Assembly (NCBI RefSeq): GCF_037102585.1
Contig: NW_027043824.1
Span: 620,001 to 684,000, forward strand
DNA: 64,000 nt
Source of the DNA: Saccharomycopsis crataegensis
Taxonomy: Eukaryota > Ascomycota > Saccharomycetes > Ascoideales > Saccharomycopsidaceae
Direction: 5' to 3'
A model generated the notes under the pieces. It had not been told where the DNA came from, made no database searches, and saw only the letters and a list, made by a program, of their open reading frames with translations. Position 1 is the first letter of the stretch. Each line of letters begins with the position of its first letter. The position numbers and the translations under genes were made by a program. Shown here piece after piece: positions 31,612-41,228 of the stretch.

Positions 31612-32108
31612 TGTGTTTTTGCAACGGGGGAGGTTAAATAATTTTCTATTGTTTCAAAGGAATTGGGGAATAAACCAACAATTATTCAACAAAAAGAAAA
31701 AATTTCAGTAGATTATATGTATTATTATATGCCTCATCTCCTACAAGATGAGGTCGAGTCCTCGCGACGGTCCCGAGTCAAACTTCACTTCTTTTTTTGA
31801 CTCGGGGACGATGATCACCCTGTATTTAAGCACGTGTATTATCAGATGATACAATGAACCATAAACACGGTACTTAACGTAGTCTTTCTCTTCCTCCCAA
31901 CATGGATGCTTTTGGACCCTTTTTTAAAAGTGAAATTCTTTTTTTTTTTTTCAGCTTCCCAAATTATGGTGTTTGAAATATTATTACCTGTCAAACTTAT
32001 AAATTCCCCTCCTTAAAGATGAAGGTTCAGCATATATATAAATACGTACTCTCTTGACGGAGAAGTTGCTGAATTTCTCAGTCTTGATTTACCACGCCAA
32101 ACCCCAAA
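31612..32108. other. Divergent promoter region GCV1 / small Cys-rich gene
   Basis: Contains TATAATAATA (~31715-31725, toward GCV1), the TGACTC inverted repeat, CACGTG at 31831-31836, a T run at 31939-31951, and TATATATAAATA (about 32032-32043) 70 bp upstream of the plus-strand small gene. Confidence 0.6.
31772..31807. promoter_or_regulatory. Inverted repeat CCCGAGTCAA / TTGACTCGGG upstream of GCV1
   Basis: Perfect 10-bp arms at 31772-31781 and 31798-31807, each containing TGACTC, the Bas1 and half-Gcn4 core. CTTCTT lies between them (31788-31793, + strand), which is the reported core of the S. cerevisiae GCV glycine-response element; here its orientation is opposite to the gene. About 160-195 bp upstream of the start. 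Confidence 0.5.
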
Positions 32109-32291
32109 ATGTATAGATATATTAACAATAACAACCAGTATTACTGGAGATGTCACAAATGTCGATACGATCATAATAAAGTCACGGAAAGGTTCTTCTA
32201 TTTCTATATAACCGAGCCCGAATGTGCGAGGTGTGAACATAACCATTGCAAGAAATGCGGAGACTATTTATACTTGATCCCTCATGGTTAG
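32109..32291 (+). CDS. Small Cys-rich putative zinc-binding protein (60 aa), paralogue of 36185
   Basis: Short frame from ATG 32109 (CCCAAAATG, A at -3). It has an eight-ligand pattern WRCHKC...CARCEHNHCKKC, the same order and spacing type as WKCHKC...CPNCNHLYCQQC in the 137-aa protein at 36185. I recognise no named family; fungi have many small proteins with a WxCxxC...CxxCxHxxC layout of unknown role. A TATATATAAATA box 70 bp upstream supports transcription. The 137-aa relative has a 90-residue N-terminal extension that is absent here. Confidence 0.6.
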   Translation: MYRYINNNNQYYWRCHKCRYDHNKVTERFFYFYITEPECARCEHNHCKKCGDYLYLIPHG

Positions 32292-32917
32292 ATATAAACT
32301 AGTTAATTGAGATCCATCTCTTTTGCTGCCAATTTATAATGAAGGTTAAAGAAAAATCATTGATACTATATTCGTGGATATTTCTTGGGATATATCTATA
32401 TAATTTATAAGTCAATTCCATGTATTATGCCGGAGACCACAAAATCTACATGTACTTTTTGTAACAGTTGAAAGTACCTCTTTCATCAAGAGTAAGGTAA
32501 TGTCGTGTTGGTAGGTAGACTGGATTTCTTCCCCAAGATAATCTTTGATATCGCGTTATTGGATTCTCGTCCATAGTGAATCGTACTCATGACACTCCGA
32601 TGCAACAACCATGCAGTCTATCTTAGTATTCGTCTGCCAATCTGAAATGGTTACTACAATACCTACCATTTACGTGCCTTTTGATGATGTTATTATCGGA
32701 TATTTTCCTGCTTCTTGTGCTTCCAGCAGCACACACCAAACCTTAATCAGATTCCGGCTATCGCCGTGCATGAGTCATGGGACCGGAGAGAATAAATATC
32801 CCTCGTCCCCCCCACACACACACACAAATTGTGCTGTGCTAGATACAGTCCCGGGAGGTACTTTTTTATTGTTCAACCTTTATTCCCTTCACTTATTTTT
32901 CTTTCAACCAAATAACC
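32292..32917. other. Intergenic: nitrilase upstream region
   Basis: No gene seen. A (CA)n stretch lies at about 32812-32825; AGAATAAATATCCC near 32790 may serve as a TATA element ~125 bp upstream of the nitrilase start. Confidence 0.55.
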
Positions 32918-33838
32918 ATGCCAATTAAGAAAGTTGCTGCTTTGCAAGTCGGATCTGCCGCAACCACCCAACAGACCCTTAAAAAAATCTTATCTTACGA
33001 GTCTCAGCTTGTTGAAGAGAAGATTGATCTTGTGGTGATCCCAGAAGCTACCCTTGGTGGATACCCTAAGGGAAGTACTTTTGGATCTTACCTTGGTTAC
33101 AGATTACCAGAAGGCCGTGAACAGTATTTGCAATACTACAACCAGGCCATCGAGGTCCCAAATTCTCCAGAAATCCTCGCCTTGGAAACCTTTTCCAAAA
33201 ATATCCTGGCTACCGTCGCCATCGGGGTGATTGAAAAAGGTGGATCTTCATTATACTGCACCTTGGTGTACATCGATCCTAAGCTCGGATACGTCGGTAA
33301 GCACCGTAAATTGATGCCAACCGCTTCTGAAAGATTGGTTTGGGGTAGTGGTGATGGGTCCACCATGCCAGTGGTCAAGAGTGCCGTTGGTAATCTCGGT
33401 GGGGGGATCTGTTGGGAAAACTACGTTCCATTGTTCAGATATGCCTATTATGCTAAAGGGGTTGACGTGTGGGTGGCCCCAACCGTTGATTCTAGAGAAA
33501 TCTGGCAAGTTTCCATGAGAACTATTGCTTACGAAGCCAGAAGTTTTGTGGTCAGTGCCGTGCAATTCCAACCTCCAGTGGCTGATGACAAAACCCCAGA
33601 AGGATGGGTGAAAGGTGCCAATTTGATCAATGGTGGTAGTATTATCGTCAACCCAATGGGTGAAGTCTTGGCTGGTCCTTTGGTTGGTAAAGAAGGGTTG
33701 TTGACTGCGGAAATCGATACTGATGATGTGATCAGAGCCAGATTTGATTTCGATCCAGCTGGACACTACTCCAGAGGTGATGTTTTCAGCTTGACTGTCA
33801 ATGAGGCCCCAAAAGATGTTCAATTTGTAAATAAATGA
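32918..33838 (+). CDS. Nitrilase (carbon-nitrogen hydrolase family, Nit1-type)
   Basis: 306 aa from ATG 32918. The catalytic triad of true nitrilases is present: Glu43 in [11 protein letters not shown], Lys131 in [16 protein letters not shown] and Cys165 in [36 protein letters not shown] and the C-terminal [31 protein letters not shown] are also typical. Such enzymes turn nitriles into acids plus ammonia; S. cerevisiae NIT1 (often split in laboratory strains) is the nearest yeast name. The physiological substrate cannot be read from sequence. The protein is complete, without insertion or truncation. One CTG codon (residue 97) sits where related enzymes usually have a small residue. Confidence 0.93.
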   Translation: MPIKKVAALQVGSAATTQQTLKKILSYESQLVEEKIDLVVIPEATLGGYPKGSTFGSYLGYRLPEGREQYLQYYNQAIEVPNSPEILALETFSKNILATVAIGVIEKGGSSLYCTLVYIDPKLGYVGKHRKLMPTASERLVWGSGDGSTMPVVKSAVGNLGGGICWENYVPLFRYAYYAKGVDVWVAPTVDSREIWQVSMRTIAYEARSFVVSAVQFQPPVADDKTPEGWVKGANLINGGSIIVNPMGEVLAGPLVGKEGLLTAEIDTDDVIRARFDFDPAGHYSRGDVFSLTVNEAPKDVQFVNK

Positions 33839-34774
33839 TGGTACTCAAAAAAAAAGAAAGTAATAAATAACAACAATAATAATAATAATGAATAGACTAA
33901 CTGAAAATATTAATGAATACACAGACTAAATCACGAATGAATAGACTGAAAATTTTGATGAAAGCCTTGTAAGATGAATTCAATTTTGTGTCCCAAAATT
34001 TGGAAAATCTGTAATCGCCTATTTCAGCGTAATGAATAATGGTGAATTATTAAAAGAGACACTATTCAAGGTCATCTTTCAAATTGACTCGTAAACTTAG
34101 AAGAAAAAAAAAACTAATTTTAAATTAAGAGAAAGACTATGTATGATCACTGAACAAAAAAGTTGTCATGTTATATCACTTAATTCTGGAATAGCGGTTC
34201 AAAATTGCTTAATAAGGTTTTTAGAGATAAAATATTAGAGAAAAAACCTTAACTGAAGATTAGAATGATATCATCGGAGGGAGCAATGCTATTAATTATT
34301 GTATTGTATTTTTCAGTGGTATTCATATATATCACTTCTCACCACTTTGAGACATTTTTTTTTTTCTTTTTTTTTTTTTGCAAATAGTTTCCTATTTCTT
34401 TGCATTTATATAATGATTTAGAACAATCATTGATTTGTTATTTCTCTCTTTCTTATTCTGGGCATGACAAAAATGATGATTTCGGCGATGTTTCGAAATG
34501 GAAGCAAATTTAAGTGATTCACAAGAACCAAAAGAAAAGAAAAAAAAAATCTCACAAAAATGACGAATCACTTTGAGGCTTATTTGAATTTCCAAATATA
34601 TATTAATGTGATGGGATCCATTGGAAAAAATAATAATAGTATTTATTTATTTATTTATTTACAGTTGATCAACTACAAATCTGCATCATAGATACAACCC
34701 CACCCAATTACAAATCTACAGCATAAACAAAACCCCACTTAAACAACACAGAAGAAAAAAAAAAAAATTCACAA
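33839..34774. other. Intergenic, AT-rich
   Basis: No gene supported. A and T runs (34355-34379), a TTTA tetramer repeat at ~34640-34660, then two near-copies of CTACAAATCTGCATCATA / AAATCTACAGCATAAAC (34670-34740) just before the membrane-protein gene. Confidence 0.5.
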
Positions 34775-35581
34775 ATGTACCAAACAATTATTAGTTCTGG
34801 TATTGCCTTTGTTTCTCCAGTTTTGCTTACCATCGCTTTTGGTCTCTCTGTGGGAATTTTATTCTATCCCACAATTTTGACCCTCACATTGACCCCTGAT
34901 ACCTCCATTTATAGCTTGATCCAATCATCTAGCCCCAAGTTGGTGGATATTTCAGTCGCCATTAACTTGAGATCAATATGCATTAAAAACTCCAATGCCA
35001 GGTCGGTTTGCCAAAGTACTTTTGATCTGGTAACTTTATCATCTTACAATATCACCCTCTATGCTTCCTCCAACGTCTCCACCAATTACCTTGATCTTCC
35101 TCAGGTGGCCCAGACTTATCAAGTGGATTATTTGACACGGATACGGTACTTTTATATCGCCATGACTTCCATTATTGCCGTACTTCTTATTTCCCACACG
35201 ATCTCGCTTGCCACGGGAAACCTCAAGTCCATGGCAACAATTGGCGAGTTTGTGCTCAAGCGAATCACCAAACACGATAGGTTTTCACAAATCAGTAGAA
35301 TAGTTTCCAAGATCCATATGTGGCTTGTGGTAATCCTTAATGGATTAGGGTTCTTTGCCGCTTTGCATTTAGTATTCAATTTGCAAGTGATCAAGGCTAC
35401 CATCGCCGAGGTATCATTGAATATCATCCATGTGAAACTTGCCGGAAAGTTCCAAGCATGTGTTTGGGCTCAATTGACAATGTTTTTACTGATTTTAGCG
35501 ATGAGATTAATTTTTTGGCAAGTTCTGAGAATAAAAAGGGTGGATGAGGTGAAAATTGATATCATCCAGCCAAAAGTATAA
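34775..35581 (+). CDS. Four-TM membrane protein, Fig1/SUR7-like topology
   Basis: 268 aa from ATG 34775 (CACAAATG). Predicted membrane segments: ~9-37, ~127-147, ~178-201 and ~227-248, with a large extracellular loop (38-125) holding two Cys residues (CIKNSNARSVC), N-glycosylation sites (NIT, NVS) and a short basic C-terminus. Layout matches the Fig1 / SUR7-PalI group of four-TM proteins, which act in mating-related calcium entry (Fig1) or in plasma-membrane eisosome domains (Sur7). I do not see a decisive family motif, so the assignment is tentative. It could equally be an unrelated tetraspan. Confidence 0.8.
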   Translation: MYQTIISSGIAFVSPVLLTIAFGLSVGILFYPTILTLTLTPDTSIYSLIQSSSPKLVDISVAINLRSICIKNSNARSVCQSTFDLVTLSSYNITLYASSNVSTNYLDLPQVAQTYQVDYLTRIRYFYIAMTSIIAVLLISHTISLATGNLKSMATIGEFVLKRITKHDRFSQISRIVSKIHMWLVVILNGLGFFAALHLVFNLQVIKATIAEVSLNIIHVKLAGKFQACVWAQLTMFLLILAMRLIFWQVLRIKRVDEVKIDIIQPKV

Positions 35582-36184
35582 TTTTTGGATTTTTTTTTTC
35601 CAGATGATTTACGTATAGTTGTTTTCTTAAGATCTGAATACTGTAAATGAGATATACCGTTATAAAGATACCCTTATTTGTTTTATCCTTTATCTATTTG
35701 TAAAGACGTCATAATAATAACAAAGAGAAGTGAACGACCGCGCGGGCAATGGTTCCACGGTCACGTCACCTACCGCAAATGGCGGCTGATTACGCGATTC
35801 GGAGTCACGACAAGATGAGATGAGATGAGATGAGATAATCTTTTTTTTTTTTTTTATTTTACGTTTTCTACTCATCAACAATAATATAAATAGCTAGGCA
35901 AATTGCCAGAAATAGCAGATATAACAAACGATTTATTATTTCTATTATCTCTCTTTATTACTGTCAATATTCATCATTCCTTCATCGTTATTTCCCTGTC
36001 ACTTGGTCTGACCCCTGTTAAATTTCTCCTTCTGACAACCGTACCTATTTCTCTTGATCCATCGTATTATTATATATAACTTGTCAAATTATTTTAAGAA
36101 CCGAAACATTGCAAACCAACCAACAAACCAGCAAAAAAAAACAACAACAACAACAACAACAACATATATCTCCTTGTTGATAAA
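35582..36184. other. Intergenic: promoter of the 137-aa Cys-rich gene
   Basis: Contains a GC-richer block at 35735-35805 with CCGC-N5-GCGG (35773-35785), a (GATGA)4-5 microsatellite at 35814-35836, a T run, and TATATATAAC about 110 bp upstream of the start. The CAA repeats at 36140-36165 form a 5' leader. No other gene. Confidence 0.55.
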
Positions 36185-36598
36185 ATGAGCTCTTCTCAAT
36201 CTACCGATTACACTCCACAATATTACTACGATCAGCAGCAGTATTATACCACTTACCATAATGGTTATTACCCCTTCATCTACAACAGTAACGAGATCCC
36301 AAGATATTTCGCCCCAGTAAACCAGCAAATGATGACTTCCAAAGAAATAAGATTTTCCTCATCAGCTGAAAGTGGAAGCACTGGCTCATCATCCAAATAT
36401 AATAATAATTCCAAGACTTTCCCATCTTCGGTGCTTAAGCCTAACAGTTCTAATAGAAACGATCAATGTGTATGGAAGTGTCATAAATGTTCTATTAATG
36501 GGTACCTTGAGATCATCTTTGAGCATCCATCATGTCCAAATTGTAACCATTTGTACTGCCAACAATGTATCTATATGAAGAACCATCACCATCACTGA
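36185..36598 (+). CDS. Small Cys-rich putative zinc-binding protein (137 aa)
   Basis: ATG 36185 in a good context (TAAAATGAG). Residues 1-90 are Gln/Tyr/Ser/Asn-rich and probably disordered. Residues ~97-130 carry WKCHKCSINGYLEIIFEHPS then CPNCNHLYCQQC, giving four CxxC-type pairs plus a His, fit for one or two zinc ions. A C-terminal His run (NHHHH) follows. It is paralogous in this module to the 60-aa protein at 32109. Function unknown; DNA, RNA or protein binding are all possible. Confidence 0.75.
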   Translation: MSSSQSTDYTPQYYYDQQQYYTTYHNGYYPFIYNSNEIPRYFAPVNQQMMTSKEIRFSSSAESGSTGSSSKYNNNSKTFPSSVLKPNSSNRNDQCVWKCHKCSINGYLEIIFEHPSCPNCNHLYCQQCIYMKNHHHH

Positions 36599-37261
36599 TT
36601 GTACAGAATTTTCCGATTCAACATAAAAAAAATGCCACTTTTAATACTCTTATATTATATATTTATATTCTACGTTATATTATACACATCGACTTAATTT
36701 ATACCCTATATCTATGAAGAATAGCAGTCATTAGTGTATTATTTATTGATCCTTGTCACGAGAGATCATGCCAGTAAAAGATGGAAACAGAAAATCTTGA
36801 CCAACGGCTTTCAAAAGTAAAAAAGTTAATCTGGATGAATAGAAAAAGAATAGAACGAGAAACAAATAAATTTACACATTTCACTCTCTGTACAAATTGA
36901 ATTTTATTAAATATATAATCAAGGAATCTTTTTAAAGTATGATGAAATTACATGTAAGTCACCCCCCGCTTTATAGTTGTACATTAATACCATTGAACAT
37001 CCATGATAAAACATGTAATATTCAAATAATAACCTAAAACACCCATCATTTTCATCTTTCCAATAATTCAAAAATAACACAATAATATAATGAAGAATAA
37101 GAATGGTGATGATAATAATAGGCGAAAGAGACGCTTATTACCCTCCCGTGATGGTGATTTGATTGGGGGAAATTTTGAATAGAAAAAGATTTGATGATAC
37201 AATATTAATAAAAGAAGAACCCCAGCTATCAGTAAATAAGTGTATTTACCATATATATAAA
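36599..37261. other. Intergenic: NUP42 upstream region
   Basis: AT-rich with TATTATATATTTATATT near 36650-36670 and CATATATATAAA immediately before the NUP42 start. The frame of the next gene is open for 33 codons upstream but lacks an ATG. No gene. Confidence 0.55.
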
Positions 37262-38437
37262 ATGTCAGCATTTGGACAGTCAGGATTTGGGCAATCCGGG
37301 TTTGGGAACTCGTCATTTGGGCAATCTGGGTTTGGATCATCATCGTTTGGACAATCGTCGTTTGGAAGTAATAACAATAATAACAATAATAATGCCAATA
37401 GTTCAGGGTTTGGCCTGAGTGGGTTTGGAAATTCTGGTCTAGGTAATGCTACAAATAATAATCAGGCGTTTGGGAAAAGTGGTTTTAGATCATCATCGAC
37501 CACTACTGCCACCACAACTAACAACAACAACAATAATAATAATAATGTGTTTGGATCATCACAGTTTTCCAGCTCTGGAGGATTTGGATCATCATCTGCT
37601 CAAAACGGCGCTGGAGGAGGGTTTGGCCAATCTCCATTTGCAAAACTTGGAACTGGCACTGCCAATAACGCTGCAGCCAACCCATTCGGTAGTCTGTCGA
37701 CCACAAATGGTACCTTGACCTTCGGTTCGAGCAATAATAATAATAATACAACGGCTGCCAACCCGTTTGGTGGATCATCGTCATCGTCATCGTCATCTCC
37801 TTTTTCTAACTTGCAAGCGAACAATAGTAATAGTAATAACTCTACATTTGGTGCTTCAAATAATACCAATGCCTCACCTTTTGGCAGCGTATCAGCTAGC
37901 AACAATAATGGTCTGATTTTTGGATCATCAGCAAATGCCACTGGTGCCAACCCTTTTGCAAAAGTTGGCTCTAATACCACAAATGCTTCACCATTTGGAT
38001 CTGCCAGCAATAATGCTAATGCTTCACCATTTGGATCTACCAACAATACCAATGCTTTTGGATCGACGAACACTGCCAATGCTCTGCCCTTTGGTGCTGC
38101 CAACAACAATAACAATAATAATAACAATAATAATAACACCTCGTCACTTTTTGGAACTTCTAGGTCCAATACTGGGGGAACATCATTGTTTGGGAACGCC
38201 AGCAACTCACCATTTGGAGATACTACTAAGTCCAAACCCCAACCCTTTGGCATGCAGCTTGGCAGGGGTCTGGGAAGTATTGTTGCGTACCTGCAATGTT
38301 ATAATTCTCCAGAAAACAATGCCAGTAATTATTCTAAGGTGGTTGATCTTGGAGAAAAAGTGGTCGAAGCATTCAATGGTGAATCATTTACCATTGGAAT
38401 GATTCCTGAATTGCCGCCACCTATTGAACTTTGCTAG
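37262..38437 (+). CDS. NUP42: FG-repeat nucleoporin Nup42
   Basis: 391 aa from ATG 37262 (MSAFGQSGFG), the same first residues as S. cerevisiae Nup42. Residues 1-330 are SAFG/SPFG/GFG repeats separated by Asn- and Ser-rich linkers, partly encoded by AAT/AAC triplet runs. The last ~65 residues are non-repetitive and end in KVVEAFNGESFTIGMIPELPPPIELC, matching the Gle1-binding tail of Nup42 (S. cerevisiae ends ...FELGLVPDIPPPPALVA; human NUPL2 has a similar PPPLEL end). Nup42 sits on the cytoplasmic face of the pore and with Gle1 activates Dbp5 for mRNA export. The N-terminal CCCH zinc finger of some relatives is absent, as in S. cerevisiae. Confidence 0.88.
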   Translation: MSAFGQSGFGQSGFGNSSFGQSGFGSSSFGQSSFGSNNNNNNNNANSSGFGLSGFGNSGLGNATNNNQAFGKSGFRSSSTTTATTTNNNNNNNNNVFGSSQFSSSGGFGSSSAQNGAGGGFGQSPFAKLGTGTANNAAANPFGSLSTTNGTLTFGSSNNNNNTTAANPFGGSSSSSSSSPFSNLQANNSNSNNSTFGASNNTNASPFGSVSASNNNGLIFGSSANATGANPFAKVGSNTTNASPFGSASNNANASPFGSTNNTNAFGSTNTANALPFGAANNNNNNNNNNNNTSSLFGTSRSNTGGTSLFGNASNSPFGDTTKSKPQPFGMQLGRGLGSIVAYLQCYNSPENNASNYSKVVDLGEKVVEAFNGESFTIGMIPELPPPIELC

Positions 38438-39959
38438 CTGTTAGTCTGACAAAGTACATAGGTATTGTTTTGTTAGTTGTTTGTTTAGCAAGGTACATAT
38501 GTATTAGGGATTTTAAATGAAAAGGATAATGAATTTTTTTATTTTTTTCATTTTGTGGAAAATATCATCAGATTGATAATTCTCGATCACAACAAGATTT
38601 TTAAAAACTAGATGATTGATATATGATGCGCTGTAGGATAAAAACGAAGGTATAGACTGAAAACTGGATAACTCAATCGGAATGATAAGATGGAATCTAT
38701 AGAAACTAGATAATTCATTTGGATAGTATTTACGGTGCAATTGGACGTCATAAGGGTAATTCATCCATGGAGAAAGGATTTCTTAGAACCTGGAACATTT
38801 CTTGGATGGGTATTTAGGTATCGTAAGAATACTTTTGGGATTGATACAAATTTCACCAATCCTTCTTACCGAAGACTATGCTTCGCTGTGTATCCTTATT
38901 TTTTTTTTTCCCTCTAGCCTAGAGGTAAATATCACGGAGAAAATATTATTAAGCAAAGATAATTATCCTACAAATATCATGATGTCACAAATATTAGACT
39001 TTTTCTCTCCACTATGTATCGCTAATTAGAATGACATTTGTTAAAAATTGATTCTTATTATCTTCCCCGGTTGATCGTCAATATACAAGTACTTTTTATA
39101 AAATGAAAAGACAATCTCACGTATAATTGCTTGCCTAAGAATGCAGCCATCGGTGTATAAGGAGAATAGCCATCAGGGTACCAGGGGTATAGCATGGTTT
39201 GAAAAGCTAGCCCGCAATCTAATAGTAATGGTAATATTATGAAACTATCAAAAAAAAAAAAACAAAAAAACAAAAAAACAACCATACTGTGGAATATTGA
39301 ACAAATGTTGATTTTAATTTCATCATTTATATATTTCTCTCATTTAGGAGGTAACTTACAACTGAAGGAACGAAAATAAAAATACAACCCACAGCCGAGG
39401 GAGAAACATGTAAATACAAATTACAAGAGCAAGAAAAATGAAAATATTATGGCTTTCCTCATATTGACAAGTTCAATCTATAAATTTATTGTGTAGAGAA
39501 CTCCAAAGCAGCAGCATGAGAAAGAACAAACAAACAATAGTATAAATGAATGAATCACAACATGACGGAACAAATGAAAATAGCAGACTGAACAGCCGAT
39601 GATTTGCCGCACTGGCAATATTTGATTTCACTCAATAGAAAATTGGCCGATGAGTTTGGATACCACTTTTCAAACGGTAAAATATGAATAGGAAGAGATC
39701 GTCAGGAAAAACGCCAAATGTTGGCCACGTCATGAAAAGACGCGATTATAAACCACCCTCAACCAAACCCATACGACTACATCATTAAAAAAACAAGCAA
39801 ACAAACGTAATAATCAAAAGGCCCCAGATCCCCGATATCTTCAACAATACTCAATCTCACAATCTATTCCAATGAAAAATTCATTCCCCTATCCCGTATT
39901 TACAAGAAAAATAAAACAGCAGATATTTCTCAACTAAATTCTCTTTTTTCTTTGTTGTC
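38438..39959. other. Convergent intergenic region (NUP42 / NAT2-like)
   Basis: 1.5 kb without an intact gene. A plus-strand stretch at ~38745-38905 and a minus-strand stretch at ~39060-39230 read as protein-like sequence (Trp, Pro, Gly and Tyr rich, for example YPWYPDGYSPYTPMA) but lack good starts and recognisable domains. They may be remnants or chance. Confidence 0.4.
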
Positions 39960-40736
39960 TCAAAGGAAGAAATTCCACCAACGTTTCTTATCATTGCTTT
40001 TACCGACCACTTTACCAAACAATTCCTCATTCACCTTATTCGATCCTGCGGTTTTTGCCACCCCACTCTTAGCTGCTGCTGCTTTATACGCCTCTTGCAC
40101 GGTTTTCTTCCCAACATTGAACCCCCATCCTTGTAAAGTCTTCACCACCGATGGGGTGATCCAGGCAGTAATTGGTAATCTAATAAACACCAAGGATTTA
40201 TGGACCCCATAAGCAATGGCAAAAGTCGTCAAGAACTTACCCCATCCTTCATCTTTCTTATTACGTTCGTCATTATCTTTGTCCACCCCATCATGGTCAT
40301 CATCATTGACGGTGGAATGTTCGTCTCTGGAGATGCCGAAGAATTGCCAGATTTGATCCTTCCATTCTGTGATTTTGTCACCGCCAACGCTCGCGACAAA
40401 TAAATAACAGAATGGTAAATCAAGCACGCTCAATCCCAAATACACCCCAAGCGCAGCGTACCCGTATTTCTTCATGAGGGCCTTAATTCCCTTTTCCTTT
40501 TTTTTCCCAGCAGAAGAATCGTCTTCGGTCAGAGAATTAGAAGAATCGTTTTTGGTCTGAGAATTATCTTTGGTCTGACGAGGTTGCAACCCCCAATGGA
40601 ATCTTGATTTTGGTTGGACCATTGCCAAAGGAGATTTGACCCCCATTACGGGGAAACGATGACAGCCGTTACCACCAATGATGGTTCCACGGCGACCAAG
40701 CATCATGCCGGCCCTACTGAAAACTCGGAGTGACAT
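39960..40736 (-). CDS. NAT2: DUF1279 / FAM210-like mitochondrial protein (NAT2-like)
   Basis: 258 aa from ATG 40736 (MSLRVFSRAGMMLGRRG); the frame runs two codons further up without an ATG. The Arg-rich N-terminus is a mitochondrial presequence. A DUF1279 domain lies at ~82-215: KALMKKYGYAALGVYLGLSVLDLPFCYLFVASVGGDKI, an acidic insert of ~30 residues, then AIAYGVHKSLVFIRLPITAWITPSVVKTLQGWGFNVG. It includes one or two membrane segments and a basic C-terminus. S. cerevisiae Nat2 carries this domain; its old label as an N-acetyltransferase is doubtful, and human FAM210A/B act in mitochondrial translation and iron/heme homeostasis. Confidence 0.85.
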   Translation of the reverse strand: MSLRVFSRAGMMLGRRGTIIGGNGCHRFPVMGVKSPLAMVQPKSRFHWGLQPRQTKDNSQTKNDSSNSLTEDDSSAGKKKEKGIKALMKKYGYAALGVYLGLSVLDLPFCYLFVASVGGDKITEWKDQIWQFFGISRDEHSTVNDDDHDGVDKDNDERNKKDEGWGKFLTTFAIAYGVHKSLVFIRLPITAWITPSVVKTLQGWGFNVGKKTVQEAYKAAAAKSGVAKTAGSNKVNEELFGKVVGKSNDKKRWWNFFL

Positions 40737-41228
40737 TTTCAATATTATTATTATTATTGTTGTTGTTGTCTTTTGAGTTCGGTCCGTCTGTCAAAATATC
40801 TCCCTCCAACCACTATAGCGAGCGAAAAATGGAAAAATTTGAAAAAACTCCCAGGCACGTGCAAAACATGTGAAGCGGAAGGTTTATAGACTAACACTGA
40901 TGAAGTTATATATTAATAATAGAGATATAAAGGGGGAGATATAAACTGATGAAGATATAAACTGATGAAGATACGTTTGGTCTTTGAAGAATGATTTCTA
41001 TTATACAACGTGCCGTATTCTTTCGAGAATTAAAACGATAGCAAAATGACAGAATAAAATGAATGGTAGTAGTAGTGGTAGTGGCAATAATAACATGGCA
41101 AGAATTATTAGGTAACAAGTTTGGGGAAAAATAAGGTATGATAGTAAATAAATGTAGGAGTCATAAACAATTATCAACATTATTCAAAAAAAAAAAAGGA
41201 AAAGAGATTTGGATGAATTTTCTAAAAT
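40737..41228. other. Intergenic: NAT2-like promoter and PBS2 3' flank
   Basis: Contains an ATT/GTT triplet run just upstream of the NAT2-like start, CACGTG at 40856-40861, a tandem GATATAAACTGATGAA duplication near 40940-40972, and an A run at 41185. No gene. Confidence 0.55.
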
